The notes beneath the pieces were generated by a model. That model did not search any database, had not been told where the DNA came from, and saw only the letters and a list, made by a program, of their open reading frames with translations. From Dyadobacter bucti (GTDB lineage: Bacteria; Bacteroidota; Bacteroidia; Cytophagales; Spirosomataceae): a stretch of 64,000 bases of DNA. The stretch spans positions 620,001 through 684,000 of the forward strand of contig NZ_SWFP01000001.1 in assembly GCF_005869225.1 (NCBI RefSeq). The letters run 5' to 3'. The position numbers and the translations under genes are program-made. Positions 1 to 8,401 of this stretch are shown one piece after another (within the stretch, counting starts at the first letter, position 1; every line of letters starts with the position of its first letter).

Positions 1-4
1 TGAA

Positions 5-619
5 ATGCTGTCGAGTGCCCAGCGCGTGCTCAGCTCGGCGGTAAATGTGCTGGAAGAGGAAATTGCAGCGGGTATTCTGGCAGCCAAAAAAATTGAGAAA
101 AAGATCATAGACGTTGAGGATATCCGGAGCGACCCCGACGATCTGATGAACCGGATCCGGCGGGATACCCACGAGGCACTGGACATTTTCCTCGACGCGC
201 TTACTGCCATCACCCGGCAGGTGAGCGTTCTCTCCGACAGCATTACCAAAGAAAATAAAACGAAAGTAAAGGAGGAGCCCGTGAAAACGACTACCTCCAT
301 TTCTGTCATACAAACTGAAAAACCCCTGAAACCCTCACAGACCGGCATTTTATACATGTCTGTGGAAGGTGATTTAACCATAGGGCCGGTAACGATAAAC
401 CTGCGGAAAACCGATCTGACCGGGCCGGGCGGACAAAAGATCCCGGCCAAAAATATGATGTGCAGACCTGCGTCATTTTCCCTGAACCCCGGAGAAGTAA
501 AGGAAGTGGCGATCCACGTGAAAGCACCCGCAACCTGCCTGCCGGGACGTTACAAGGGACTGTTATGTGATGATCAAAATTCTGATATACAAACAGTTAT
601 TAGCATTGAAGTAATCTAG
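5..619 (+). CDS. Unknown protein, helical N-terminus plus C-terminal beta-sandwich-like domain; possibly partial
   Basis: I do not recognise the family. Residues 1-90 are rich in Ala, Glu, Leu and Lys and look helical. A charged linker (about 85-105) follows, then a C-terminal part with alternating hydrophobic residues and a PGRYKG motif, typical of small Ig-like beta-sandwiches. No signal peptide or membrane segment is seen. The reading frame is open to the left edge, so the ATG at 5 may be internal. It ends 12 bp before the prenyl synthase gene on the same strand, and the next gene follows after 3 bp, so all three are probably one operon. A link to isoprenoid metabolism is inferred from position only. 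Confidence 0.6.
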   Translation: MLSSAQRVLSSAVNVLEEEIAAGILAAKKIEKKIIDVEDIRSDPDDLMNRIRRDTHEALDIFLDALTAITRQVSVLSDSITKENKTKVKEEPVKTTTSISVIQTEKPLKPSQTGILYMSVEGDLTIGPVTINLRKTDLTGPGGQKIPAKNMMCRPASFSLNPGEVKEVAIHVKAPATCLPGRYKGLLCDDQNSDIQTVISIEVI

Positions 620-631
620 ATCTGATTCATT

Positions 632-1661
632 ATGTCGGAATTGCTCATGCGTTCTATGCTGGAAGAATACGGTTCCATTGTAAAAAAGGGTATCCGTCAT
701 TTTATCCCGGACAAGGAGCCGCGCAAATACCTGTACGATCTCATCGCCGATTATCCCAACCGGGGCGGCAAAGGTTTCAGGCCGGGCCTGTGCTTTGCCG
801 CCTGCATTGCACACGGCGGCTGCATAGACCTGGCACTTTACCCTGCCATCACGCTTGAACTGCTGCATAACGCTTTCCTGGTTCATGATGACGTGGAAGA
901 TGAAAGCCTGTCGCGACGCAACAAACCCACCATGCATCAGTACAATAACCGCGCGATGGCGATCAATGTGGGCGACGCAATGAATGTTCTGGGCCTTGCG
1001 CCGCTCCTGAAAAACAAAGAAAAGATCGGCCCCAGGCTCGCGCTGGATATATGCATGGAAATCCAGCACATGGTCATCGAATGCGTAGAGGGGCAGGCAC
1101 TTGAACTGGGCTGGCGGAAAGACAATGTCTGTAACCTCAATGAAGACGATTACCTGCGGATGATCCTGAAAAAAAACCTGCTGGTACACTTGCATCCATC
1201 CGATCCGCATTGGTGCGATGATCGGAAGCAGCGGCAAAGTGAATCCCGATATTTTCAACCGCATGGGGTATTTTATGGGTACTGCATTTCAGATCCAGGA
1301 TGACATACTAAACCTTGTGGGCGAAGAAAGCAAGTATGGAAAAGAAATCGGCGGCGATATTATGGAGGGCAAAAGAACACTGATGCTGATCTACCTGATG
1401 AGCCATTGTAACAAAAAAGAACTCGCTTTGATCAGGGATTTTCTTGCCATACCCATTGCGGAAAGAAGCCTGGAAACTGCTGCGGCATTGTTTGAAATGA
1501 TGAAAAAGTACGACAGTCTGAACTATGCACGTAACATTGCCAAGTTTATGGCGGGAGCTGCTTTGAAGGAATTTTACACCATTTTTTCCCGCCTCCCCGA
1601 CACCCGCGACAAGGCATTTATCGAAAGCATTATCCTGTACATGATCAACCGCGATTACTGA
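632..1661 (+). pseudogene. Polyprenyl (geranylgeranyl-type) diphosphate synthase, interrupted by a +1 frameshift
   Basis: Enzymes of this family condense isopentenyl diphosphate with an allylic diphosphate. The 5' frame carries GGKGFRP (residues 45-51) and the first Asp-rich motif DDVED (86-90). The 3' frame carries the second motif DDILN (bases 1299 onward) and a KYGKEIGGD segment. The frames join at a run of eight A at 1169-1176. Removing one A restores the family signature KKTCWYTC and one product of about 342 aa, the normal length. Reading straight through stops at 1301-1303. The cause may be a sequencing error, a recent mutation or transcriptional slippage on A8; classical -1 slippage would give the wrong frame. 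The reductase gene follows after 3 bp. Confidence 0.85.
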
Positions 1662-1664
1662 CAA

Positions 1665-3128
1665 ATGATCACCATAAAGCCACGTTTCCAGTTTGATTGC
1701 GATGTATTGATTACCGGCGGCGGACCGGGTGGCAGCGCATTGGCATACCACCTCGCCCGGAAAGGCCACAAAGTGATCGTGGCAGAAGCTGAACAATTTC
1801 CGAGGGACAAGGTATGCGGCGACGGGGTAAGCCCGATCGCTATCTCCGAGCTGCACGCGATGGGCATTACCGGTACGGAAAAATTCCGACAGACGAACGA
1901 GATCAAAAAAGTCGGGTTATTTATACAAAATGACAAAGTGATCATCGACCTGTCCAAACCTGAACATTTGCTTTTTCATGCGCACATTATCCCGAGAATT
2001 GAGCTTGACCATTGGATATATGAAGCCGCCAAAAACGCCGGGGCGCAGTACTTTGAAAAATGCAGGGTAACAGATTATGTTGTGACTGACCAGGGTGTCA
2101 ATGTCTCTCTGACGCAAGAAAAACGCAATTTTCAGATCAAAACCAAAGTGATCGTCGGCGCCGACGGTAGCAGCTCAACCATTGGGAGGAAAATGCGCGG
2201 GACCAAGCCGGGAGAAGAATTCCAGCTGCTCGGCCTGCGGGCCTATTATGAAAACGTCCATGGCCCTACTGACCGGGTAGATATTTATTTCAGCGGAGAA
2301 AGCTTTCCGGGGATTTACTGGCTTTTCCCCAAAGGACCCGACGGTGCCAATATCGGAATGGCGATGGTATCTGCCACGATCCCGCAAAACACCAGGCATA
2401 TCAGCAAAATGCTGACGGAGCATATCGGTAACAATGCAGATATCAAAGAGCGGATCGGCCCGGGAAAGATCAGTGGAAAAATAGCCGGGTGGCCGCTGGT
2501 ATTTTACAATTCGGAAAGCCGGATCACCGCAAACCGGGTACTGCTGGTGGGCGACGCAGCCGGACTGATCAACCCCCTCAGCGGCGATGGTATCCAATAT
2601 GCGCTCCTCAGCGCCCGATGGGCATCGGAGACGCTGGATGCTGCAATCACAAGAAACGATTTTTCAGAGGCGCGGCTCAATACTTACCGCGAAAAGGTCG
2701 ATCAAGAACTCGGCTTCGATTTCGCATTATCGAATATGCTGGTGCAATTTTCCCGGAACAAAACCCTTACCCCTGTCTGGATGAGCATTCTCCGGATCAT
2801 GATCGCACGTTCCAAAGACGACCCCGCCTATGCCGATACAATTGCAGGTATTTTTGAAGGCACCTACCCTTCCCACCAGGCCCTGAATCTGCCGTTTATC
2901 CTGAAAACATTATTGCAGGGCGGAAAAGAAATGGCGGTGGCGCCGCTTTCGGAGCTATGGAACAATCCGGCAGGTTTTGCCAGAAGCAAGTCCGAACTTT
3001 CCGACACCGTCATGCAGTTTCTAAAAAACATCAAAAACGATCCAAAAGACCAGGCCCGCTGGCTCCTGAACGTAACCCGCAGCGGCATTTCGGTTGCGGG
3101 GCATATTTTGGGGAGTTTGGGGAGATGA
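1665..3128 (+). CDS. Geranylgeranyl reductase family FAD-dependent oxidoreductase
   Basis: This 487-aa flavoprotein probably saturates double bonds of a prenyl chain. It has the Rossmann FAD motif GGGPGG (residues 18-23), the family motif PRDKVCGDG with Cys51, a second FAD motif GADGSSS (165-171) and the flavin-contacting segment GDAAGLINPLSGDG (296-309). It starts 3 bp after the prenyl diphosphate synthase, so a substrate-product link is likely: chain made, then reduced. It could instead act on another polyketide or isoprenoid substrate, since members of this superfamily (which includes halogenases and hydroxylases) look alike. The final lipid cannot be named because no cyclase or transferase is visible. 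Confidence 0.88.
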   Translation: MITIKPRFQFDCDVLITGGGPGGSALAYHLARKGHKVIVAEAEQFPRDKVCGDGVSPIAISELHAMGITGTEKFRQTNEIKKVGLFIQNDKVIIDLSKPEHLLFHAHIIPRIELDHWIYEAAKNAGAQYFEKCRVTDYVVTDQGVNVSLTQEKRNFQIKTKVIVGADGSSSTIGRKMRGTKPGEEFQLLGLRAYYENVHGPTDRVDIYFSGESFPGIYWLFPKGPDGANIGMAMVSATIPQNTRHISKMLTEHIGNNADIKERIGPGKISGKIAGWPLVFYNSESRITANRVLLVGDAAGLINPLSGDGIQYALLSARWASETLDAAITRNDFSEARLNTYREKVDQELGFDFALSNMLVQFSRNKTLTPVWMSILRIMIARSKDDPAYADTIAGIFEGTYPSHQALNLPFILKTLLQGGKEMAVAPLSELWNNPAGFARSKSELSDTVMQFLKNIKNDPKDQARWLLNVTRSGISVAGHILGSLGR

Positions 3129-3139
3129 AGACTGTAACT

Positions 3140-3358
3140 TTACATTAACCCGAACCTACGCTTGTCCGCAACCGAAATGGTAGTCGCAGAATAAAAAGAA
3201 TGCAGTAGTTTAGTCAGTTCTGTTATGGTAAGTTTTCCTCGCACAATACCCGGATCATTCTGAATTTGAGACTTGATCGCCGTTATTTGCTTCGCCCGTA
3301 CCCGTGAACAATCTGCATAACAATCACAGTCAAATAACTTTCGCCCGTCGGATTTCAT
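3140..3358 (-). CDS. Small hypothetical ORF downstream of the Panacea gene (72 aa)
   Basis: The ATG is at 3358 and the product begins MKSDGRKLFDCDCY. It is Lys/Arg-rich with three Cys near the N-terminus and no recognised domain. It starts 49 bp after the stop of the Panacea-domain gene on the same strand and ends convergent with the reductase gene. No clear ribosome-binding site is seen. The position would suit a toxin or accessory partner of the antitoxin-like gene, but this is conjecture. It may equally be a chance or relic reading frame. Confidence 0.3.
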   Translation of the reverse strand: MKSDGRKLFDCDCYADCSRVRAKQITAIKSQIQNDPGIVRGKLTITELTKLLHSFYSATTISVADKRRFGLM

Positions 3359-3407
3359 TAAGATCTGTAACCGAGAAAGGACTGGGTTTCGGAGTATAAA
3401 ACCTACC

Positions 3408-3969
3408 CTACAACGAGAAATATTCGCTGTTTTCAATTCCTTCTTCAATGTACCGGATGGTGTCCTCGTCTGCCCCGCCTGCACGTGCAATCTCTGAAAC
3501 AGGCATTTGGCCATGCAAACTCGCGCCAGCCCAGGCGCTGTCGTGAGATAAATCCGTAAGGCCTTCAAAACTGACTGACCTGCAAACTTTTATGGCGTCG
3601 TCAAGACACTCCACTTCGGTTTCTGCAAGAAAATCCAGATCCGCCTTTTCCAGCGCTTTCAAATGGTAAGGCGGAACTGCCTCGATGTGGGAATGGACAA
3701 AATGAATAAACTGCTCGCTCAGCGGCAAACCGTTGTATTTGCCGCTTGCAATTTTGACAATATCATAAACCTTGGAAGGAACCGGGCCATAGCCCATTTT
3801 CATAAAATCATCGCCCAGTAGGGAGGCCCCATAGTCGACCAAATGCTTCTTTTCGGCAAAATAAAGTGTCTTAAAAACCTTGTGGTAGGTAGTCTGTTAC
3901 GCCAAGGTTTTCAATCACGTACAGCAGTGCATTTACCGCCTTTTCTGAATTAAAATGATGTGTCTGCAT
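3408..3969 (-). pseudogene. Panacea-domain (SocA/GepA-like, DUF4065) antitoxin, frameshifted near the N-terminus
   Basis: Panacea domains are antitoxins that neutralise unrelated toxins. The main frame shows the family core: KTLYFAEKKHLVDYG, then GYGPVPSKVYDIVK, then a C-terminal half with SHDSAWAG. The natural ATG at 3969 gives MQTHHFNSEKAVNALLY and then stops after about 32 codons. Deleting one base near 3884-3892, in a short GGTAGGTAG repeat, joins both parts through DYYHKVFK, as expected for the family. The restored product is about 186 aa. The gene begins 29 bp after the stop of the upstream esterase gene and could be read with it. It is either a real pseudogene or an assembly error. Confidence 0.75.
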
Positions 3970-3998
3970 AGTTATAGGTTATCATAAATATACAACAT

Positions 3999-6152
3999 TT
4001 ACTTCACCCAATCCACCACCGCCTCAAAAATCCCTTCTGCTTGCAACCCATTCACAATGCGAAAAACTTCCGGCTTGTTCTGTTTCAATGCCAGGTTGAA
4101 AACGGCTTCGCTACGCTCCTGTCCGATCTCCTTTTCGGTGGCTGAAACCGGATTGATCATCAACAAACTTTGGGACGAAAGCGTAGTGACAAGGTCAGGC
4201 AGGTCGTAAGCAGGTATCGCGCCTGGAACTGCGGAAAGGGCGAATTTCGGTTTGTAAAACTTCTCCTCGGTGATCGACTGGTAGGAAACCAGCGGGTTGA
4301 TCAGAACCAGCTTTTTAAATGGATTATTAATCGTCGCGGCGTGCAACAGATCCGAGGTTAATGTGCCGGATGCAATTGCAGTGACAGGCGTATTTTGCGG
4401 GTTGGCATTTTTTACAAAATCAGACAGAATACCGATTTCCTCTGCCCGCACGGCTACGAGGTTTCTATGTGTCAGAATACCTGCGAACCATAGGTTCAGC
4501 GGAATATCGTCAATGATGGAGTCGCCTCCTTTGATGAATCCGCTGCCCAGCTCACCGACGCCGCTCAAATCGGGAACCACGACTTCAAACCCTTGACTTA
4601 CCAATTGTTCCGCCATCCCGCCCTTTTGCGCGACCGCGGATTTTCCCCGTTCATCAAAATACAGGATCGTATTTCCGGTGGAAGTTTTTGGTTTCAACCA
4701 CAGCACCGGCAGATAATAATCCCCGCTGCCTTTCACCAGGTATTTTTCAATAGCATAACCGGCCTTCTGTATCCTGCCGGAAAATACTACTTCTCTTTTT
4801 GCATCGGGCTTTTCATAGCCTGAAATAGAAATCACTCTTTCCCTAAGGTTCTTGTGATAATCCGCGCCGGTTTTCCTGTTTTGTTCTCTTTTTTCAGCCA
4901 GTCTTTCCGCGTACCTTTTGTTCAGGGAAAACATAGTTTCACTTTTCAGAAACGGAGCTACCTGACCGTCCGGCGTCACGTACAGTTCTTTATCCGTCAA
5001 AATTTCCACTTTCTGGTCTTCCGGACTGCCGGGATTACCGAGAAATTTCTGAAAAAATGCATAGGACGCCTCCCTGTTTTTGAGTGTGGAAGCATGTCCG
5101 GCATCGTCTTCTGTCAGCTGCATCTGATCCGGTTTTCCCAAAGTCTGATATGCTTTCCGCGCCTCCCCAAATGCATCCCGCGCACCCTGTATCGCAAAAA
5201 TATCCCTGGTCGTCGCTACGATCAGCGCCGGTTTCGGTGCCCGCACTTCCAGAAAATCAGACATGTCTATGCCGTTTTCAATGCCATACATCAGGTTTTG
5301 CTCGGCATCCTGCGGACCGTTGGAACGGATCAGTTTATCAAAAGTGGTAATGTAACATTCCGGGGCGGCGGCCAGTATACGCTCATCCATTGCGGCAATG
5401 TAAGCACTTTGCGTCCCCCCGCCCGACCGGCCCGCTATACCGATCCGTGCCGGGTCAACTTCCTTCCGGGTGAGCAGGTAGTCCACGGTGCGGATACCGT
5501 CCCAGATAAAATAATTGGCCGGCGGCAGGCCAGACACAAACGACTGAACGCCTCCATAAGAATGCTCATTCACCGCGCCTTTTTTCAGCTCCGTTCCCGC
5601 ATACTGGATCCGTTCACCCTGCCCGATCGGGTCGAATGCCAGGACGATAAAACCTTTTTTGACATAATTGAGCATAATATGCTGGTAGGCCTCTGCCCTG
5701 AAACCGTTTTCACTGTGTCCGCTGCAATAGATGATCGCCGGTGCTTTTTCCTGTCTTTGGTCGGGTATGAACATGGCCGCAGTCACATAGTAACCCGGAC
5801 GGGATTCGTAATATAGTTTTTCAACCGTGTAACCTTCCTTTTTCAATGTTCCGGTGATGACGGGATTTAAAGATGTTTTTTCAGGAAAAGGGCCGACTGC
5901 TTTCATCAGCTTCGCCCGGACTTCCGCCTGTCTTTTTTGCCAGTCTGCCTTTGTCTTTAATTTTTCAATAACTGCTTTGCGTTTTTCAAGCTGGGAAAAG
6001 GCCCTGCTGCTGAGTTGTTTATAAAAAATGGAACCCGGTGTGCCTTCGTAATATTTCCAGTAGTCGTAAACCGAAAGCTCGTCCTGGGCAAAAACGACAT
6101 TGGAAAAACCTAAAAAACAGCCGGTCAAAAGAAGCAATACATTGAATTTCAT
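3999..6152 (-). CDS. Secreted alpha/beta hydrolase, acetylxylan-esterase-like
   Basis: This 717-aa protein has a signal peptide ending at FAQ (residue 23). The first half is an alpha/beta hydrolase: nucleophile elbow GRSGGG (241-246, Ser243), probable acid Asp317 (TTRD) and His353 (DAGHAST). This resembles Abhydrolase_7 and acetylxylan-esterase-type enzymes of Bacteroidota. The second half (about 430-717) looks like a degenerate second hydrolase fold without a clear nucleophile motif. I chose the ATG at 6152 over an upstream TTG because it gives a clean signal peptide. The substrate is probably an acylated sugar or ester in the periplasm. No sugar-uptake genes adjoin it. Confidence 0.8.
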   Translation of the reverse strand: MKFNVLLLLTGCFLGFSNVVFAQDELSVYDYWKYYEGTPGSIFYKQLSSRAFSQLEKRKAVIEKLKTKADWQKRQAEVRAKLMKAVGPFPEKTSLNPVITGTLKKEGYTVEKLYYESRPGYYVTAAMFIPDQRQEKAPAIIYCSGHSENGFRAEAYQHIMLNYVKKGFIVLAFDPIGQGERIQYAGTELKKGAVNEHSYGGVQSFVSGLPPANYFIWDGIRTVDYLLTRKEVDPARIGIAGRSGGGTQSAYIAAMDERILAAAPECYITTFDKLIRSNGPQDAEQNLMYGIENGIDMSDFLEVRAPKPALIVATTRDIFAIQGARDAFGEARKAYQTLGKPDQMQLTEDDAGHASTLKNREASYAFFQKFLGNPGSPEDQKVEILTDKELYVTPDGQVAPFLKSETMFSLNKRYAERLAEKREQNRKTGADYHKNLRERVISISGYEKPDAKREVVFSGRIQKAGYAIEKYLVKGSGDYYLPVLWLKPKTSTGNTILYFDERGKSAVAQKGGMAEQLVSQGFEVVVPDLSGVGELGSGFIKGGDSIIDDIPLNLWFAGILTHRNLVAVRAEEIGILSDFVKNANPQNTPVTAIASGTLTSDLLHAATINNPFKKLVLINPLVSYQSITEEKFYKPKFALSAVPGAIPAYDLPDLVTTLSSQSLLMINPVSATEKEIGQERSEAVFNLALKQNKPEVFRIVNGLQAEGIFEAVVDWVK

Positions 6153-6389
6153 TCTATATTTCAATTTAGCGGGATAATCAGGGCAAGGATTTTGTGCAAA
6201 TTTCGGATTGTCATCTATTCCCCGGCCGGAACAGGCGCCGGGTAGTTACAATATTGAAAAGTTGCAGGCGGGAACACTCTACTTTGCGTACACCATTTTC
6301 AAAAAAAACCTGCCGGATCAACGATTACCTGTCCAAAGTCATTTTTAAAAACCGGGAATAAACGCATCTTGGCCTGAATATTCATCATA

Positions 6390-6409
6390 AAATACCGTTC
6401 AGGGTATTT
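6390..6409 (+). promoter_or_regulatory. Short inverted repeat in the 5' region of the lipoprotein gene
   Basis: AAATACC (6390-6396) and GGTATTT (6403-6409) form a 7-bp perfect stem with a 6-nt loop, 19 bp before the ATG at 6429. It may be a leader hairpin or operator. Otherwise the 276-bp divergent gap between the esterase and this gene shows nothing I can name. Confidence 0.3.
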
Positions 6410-6428
6410 ATAAAAACAACAAAAAATT

Positions 6429-6893
6429 ATGAAAGTCCCGTACAATCAGCTGTTTTTGCTCGCGTCGGTCACACTATTTCTGGGATCCTGCAACTGGAGC
6501 CCCACGCAGAACTCGGCCATCAATACCAAAAAATCCGGCTCCGACAGTACATTTAATATCTGTTATTCCTCCGTGGTCAAAAAAGACACCGTGCTTTTGA
6601 ATGCGCTGGTTTACGGGGACAGCATACGGGGAAGCCTGGGTTACAAGCTCTATGAAAAAGATCAGAACAACGGCTCCATACTCGGAACCATGCAAGGTGA
6701 TACGCTCCGGGCAATGTACACTTTTGTTTCCGAAGGCACAGAGTCGGTGCGGGAAGTGGTATTTCTCAAAAAAGACACTTTGCTCGTTGAAGGCTATGGC
6801 GAACTGAAAGACGACAAAGGCAAAGTGGTTTTTGAAGATATAAAAAATATAAAGTTTAGCGGAATAGTGTTGCAAAAGGTACCTTGTAAATAA
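6429..6893 (+). CDS. Hypothetical lipoprotein
   Basis: This 154-aa protein has an N-terminal hydrophobic stretch ending in the lipobox LFLGSC (Cys21), so it is probably a lipid-anchored envelope protein. The mature part has alternating strand-like segments and no motif that I recognise. It is convergent with the MBL-fold gene, with only 6 bp between stops. Confidence 0.7.
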   Translation: MKVPYNQLFLLASVTLFLGSCNWSPTQNSAINTKKSGSDSTFNICYSSVVKKDTVLLNALVYGDSIRGSLGYKLYEKDQNNGSILGTMQGDTLRAMYTFVSEGTESVREVVFLKKDTLLVEGYGELKDDKGKVVFEDIKNIKFSGIVLQKVPCK

Positions 6894-6899
6894 AGCCCT

Positions 6900-7613
6900 T
6901 CACCTCCACTGCATCAGAGCCGAATTCAGCGCCTCTTCGACCCTTATTCTGGGTTTGTGAAAATAGGTCAGACCGTGTCCCGGGATCATGATGTCCATGT
7001 CTACTTTGGCAAATTTTCTCAGGGATTGTATGTAAATGCTTTTGTTGAAGTCTATCGAACCGCTCCATCCGAAGTCGCCGCCGAGCAGCGTGCCGATCAC
7101 GTCGCCGCTGAAAACGATATGTCTTCCTTCCCACTGCAACGAAAATGCGGTGCATCCCATACTATGTCCGGGGAGCTGCATCACGGTGAATTCCAGGCCC
7201 AGGATATCGATCTTTTGGCCGTCGGAAACGGTCTGGTCGACGGTGAAAGGTGTGAATGTTTTGTGGTACAAATAGCCGCAGCAGCGTTCATCGCCCGAGG
7301 CCACGGCGCTGGCCGTTTCGTCGCAGGCAATTAATTTTACGCCCCTTTGTTTCAGCAGATGGCCGCCGCCCGCATGATCGAAGTGTGCGTGAGTAAGCAG
7401 ACAGTACCGGATATCTTCCGGGCGGAGGTCCCAATAGAGCATGTTATCGAAAATCTGGTCCAGCGTGTCGCCACAGCCGCAATCGACCATGATAAGGCCT
7501 TTATCGGTTTTGATAATGTATGAATTCCCATCGTTCCAGAGGGCTCCCTGGAGGTCAAAAGTGATACCATTCAGGTCGCCGCCCACCTGGAAAATGTTTT
7601 TTAAAAGCTGCAT
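6900..7613 (-). CDS. MBL-fold metallo-hydrolase
   Basis: This 237-aa cytoplasmic protein carries the metal-binding motif THAHFDHAGG (His75, His77, Asp79, His80). Further ligand segments are PGHSMG, SGDVIG and the C-terminal IPGHG. It belongs to the metallo-beta-lactamase superfamily, in the glyoxalase II-like or general hydrolase group. The substrate cannot be told from sequence. No partner gene suggests a role: the downstream gene is convergent and the upstream one, a carbonic-anhydrase-like gene on the same strand, ends 51 bp away. Confidence 0.88.
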   Translation of the reverse strand: MQLLKNIFQVGGDLNGITFDLQGALWNDGNSYIIKTDKGLIMVDCGCGDTLDQIFDNMLYWDLRPEDIRYCLLTHAHFDHAGGGHLLKQRGVKLIACDETASAVASGDERCCGYLYHKTFTPFTVDQTVSDGQKIDILGLEFTVMQLPGHSMGCTAFSLQWEGRHIVFSGDVIGTLLGGDFGWSGSIDFNKSIYIQSLRKFAKVDMDIMIPGHGLTYFHKPRIRVEEALNSALMQWR

Positions 7614-7664
7614 TGGGTAATTGGTCTGATATAGGGTTTGGTGTCAGAATAAAGCTGGGAATTG

Positions 7665-8240
7665 TCAGGAGATCTCTTTTTTCTTGATTGGCCTGTCGGC
7701 TTTGTGCAGAGATTCTAAATAACTGACGTTGCCGCGCAGGTCGATAAAAAAGCAGTGAACATTGATATTGTAATAAGCATCCTCCTCTCCTTCCTTAAAT
7801 GCCGTGTATTCCTTTTCATGTATTTCTTTTGCCAGAGAAACCGCAAATTCCTTGTGACATTTTTTTTCGTCCTCCTTTAATTTTTTTTCCGTTAAAAAGG
7901 CCTTATAAGCTCCACAATCAGCATGTTCAACAATGTATACATCGCGAATATCATGCAGTGTCCGAGCTAGTTCCAAGTGATCGAACAAAGTTTTTCTCCA
8001 ATGTTCAAAATTTCCATTATCAGAAAGCATCTTCGGAATAAAGTGCTTTCTGTTTGTTTCAATAGTAGTACAAAGGGAGGTTCCCGCCAACGCGAAATGG
8101 TCGTAACGGTTGGTAAGATTGTCAAAATGTAAGAAGTTAAGTAGATTATCAGTTAATCGCAGATCAATACAGCTGATCACCAGCACATTCTTTTTGGGCA
8201 GCTTATAGGTTCCGACCTCCGGATATTCGAATGTTGACAT
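7665..8240 (-). CDS. Beta-carbonic-anhydrase-like protein
   Basis: This 191-aa protein has the beta-class signature: CIDLR (Cys24, Asp26, Arg28) and EHADCGAY (His105, Cys108), the three zinc ligands plus the Asp-Arg dyad. The region between is shorter and different from housekeeping enzymes, and the tail (about 115-191) is Lys/Glu-rich. Reversible CO2 hydration is possible, but members with this C-terminus are often annotated only as carbonic-anhydrase-like. No bicarbonate transporter adjoins it. It is divergent from the serine dehydratase gene. Confidence 0.75.
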   Translation of the reverse strand: MSTFEYPEVGTYKLPKKNVLVISCIDLRLTDNLLNFLHFDNLTNRYDHFALAGTSLCTTIETNRKHFIPKMLSDNGNFEHWRKTLFDHLELARTLHDIRDVYIVEHADCGAYKAFLTEKKLKEDEKKCHKEFAVSLAKEIHEKEYTAFKEGEEDAYYNINVHCFFIDLRGNVSYLESLHKADRPIKKKEIS

Positions 8241-8401
8241 AGCTATGAGTTTAAGGTGAGGTTTAAAGCCAAAATATACAAAATCAGCCGAAAATCCCTT
8301 TCACAATCATTATTTTTAACAGCCACCGTAACAATCACCTCTGTCCGCGAACTTTGATTAATATTGTCATTCCAAATTGCTGTTTCCTGACCCACATCAT
8401 C

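Noticed and set aside
563..1264. Minus-strand open frame of 233 codons
   Set aside because: It covers the prenyl synthase gene antisense and has no motif; it is a shadow of the real frame.
4854..5816. Plus-strand open frame of 320 codons
   Set aside because: It is antisense to the esterase gene, whose catalytic motifs lie in the opposite frame; no domain or start signal supports it.
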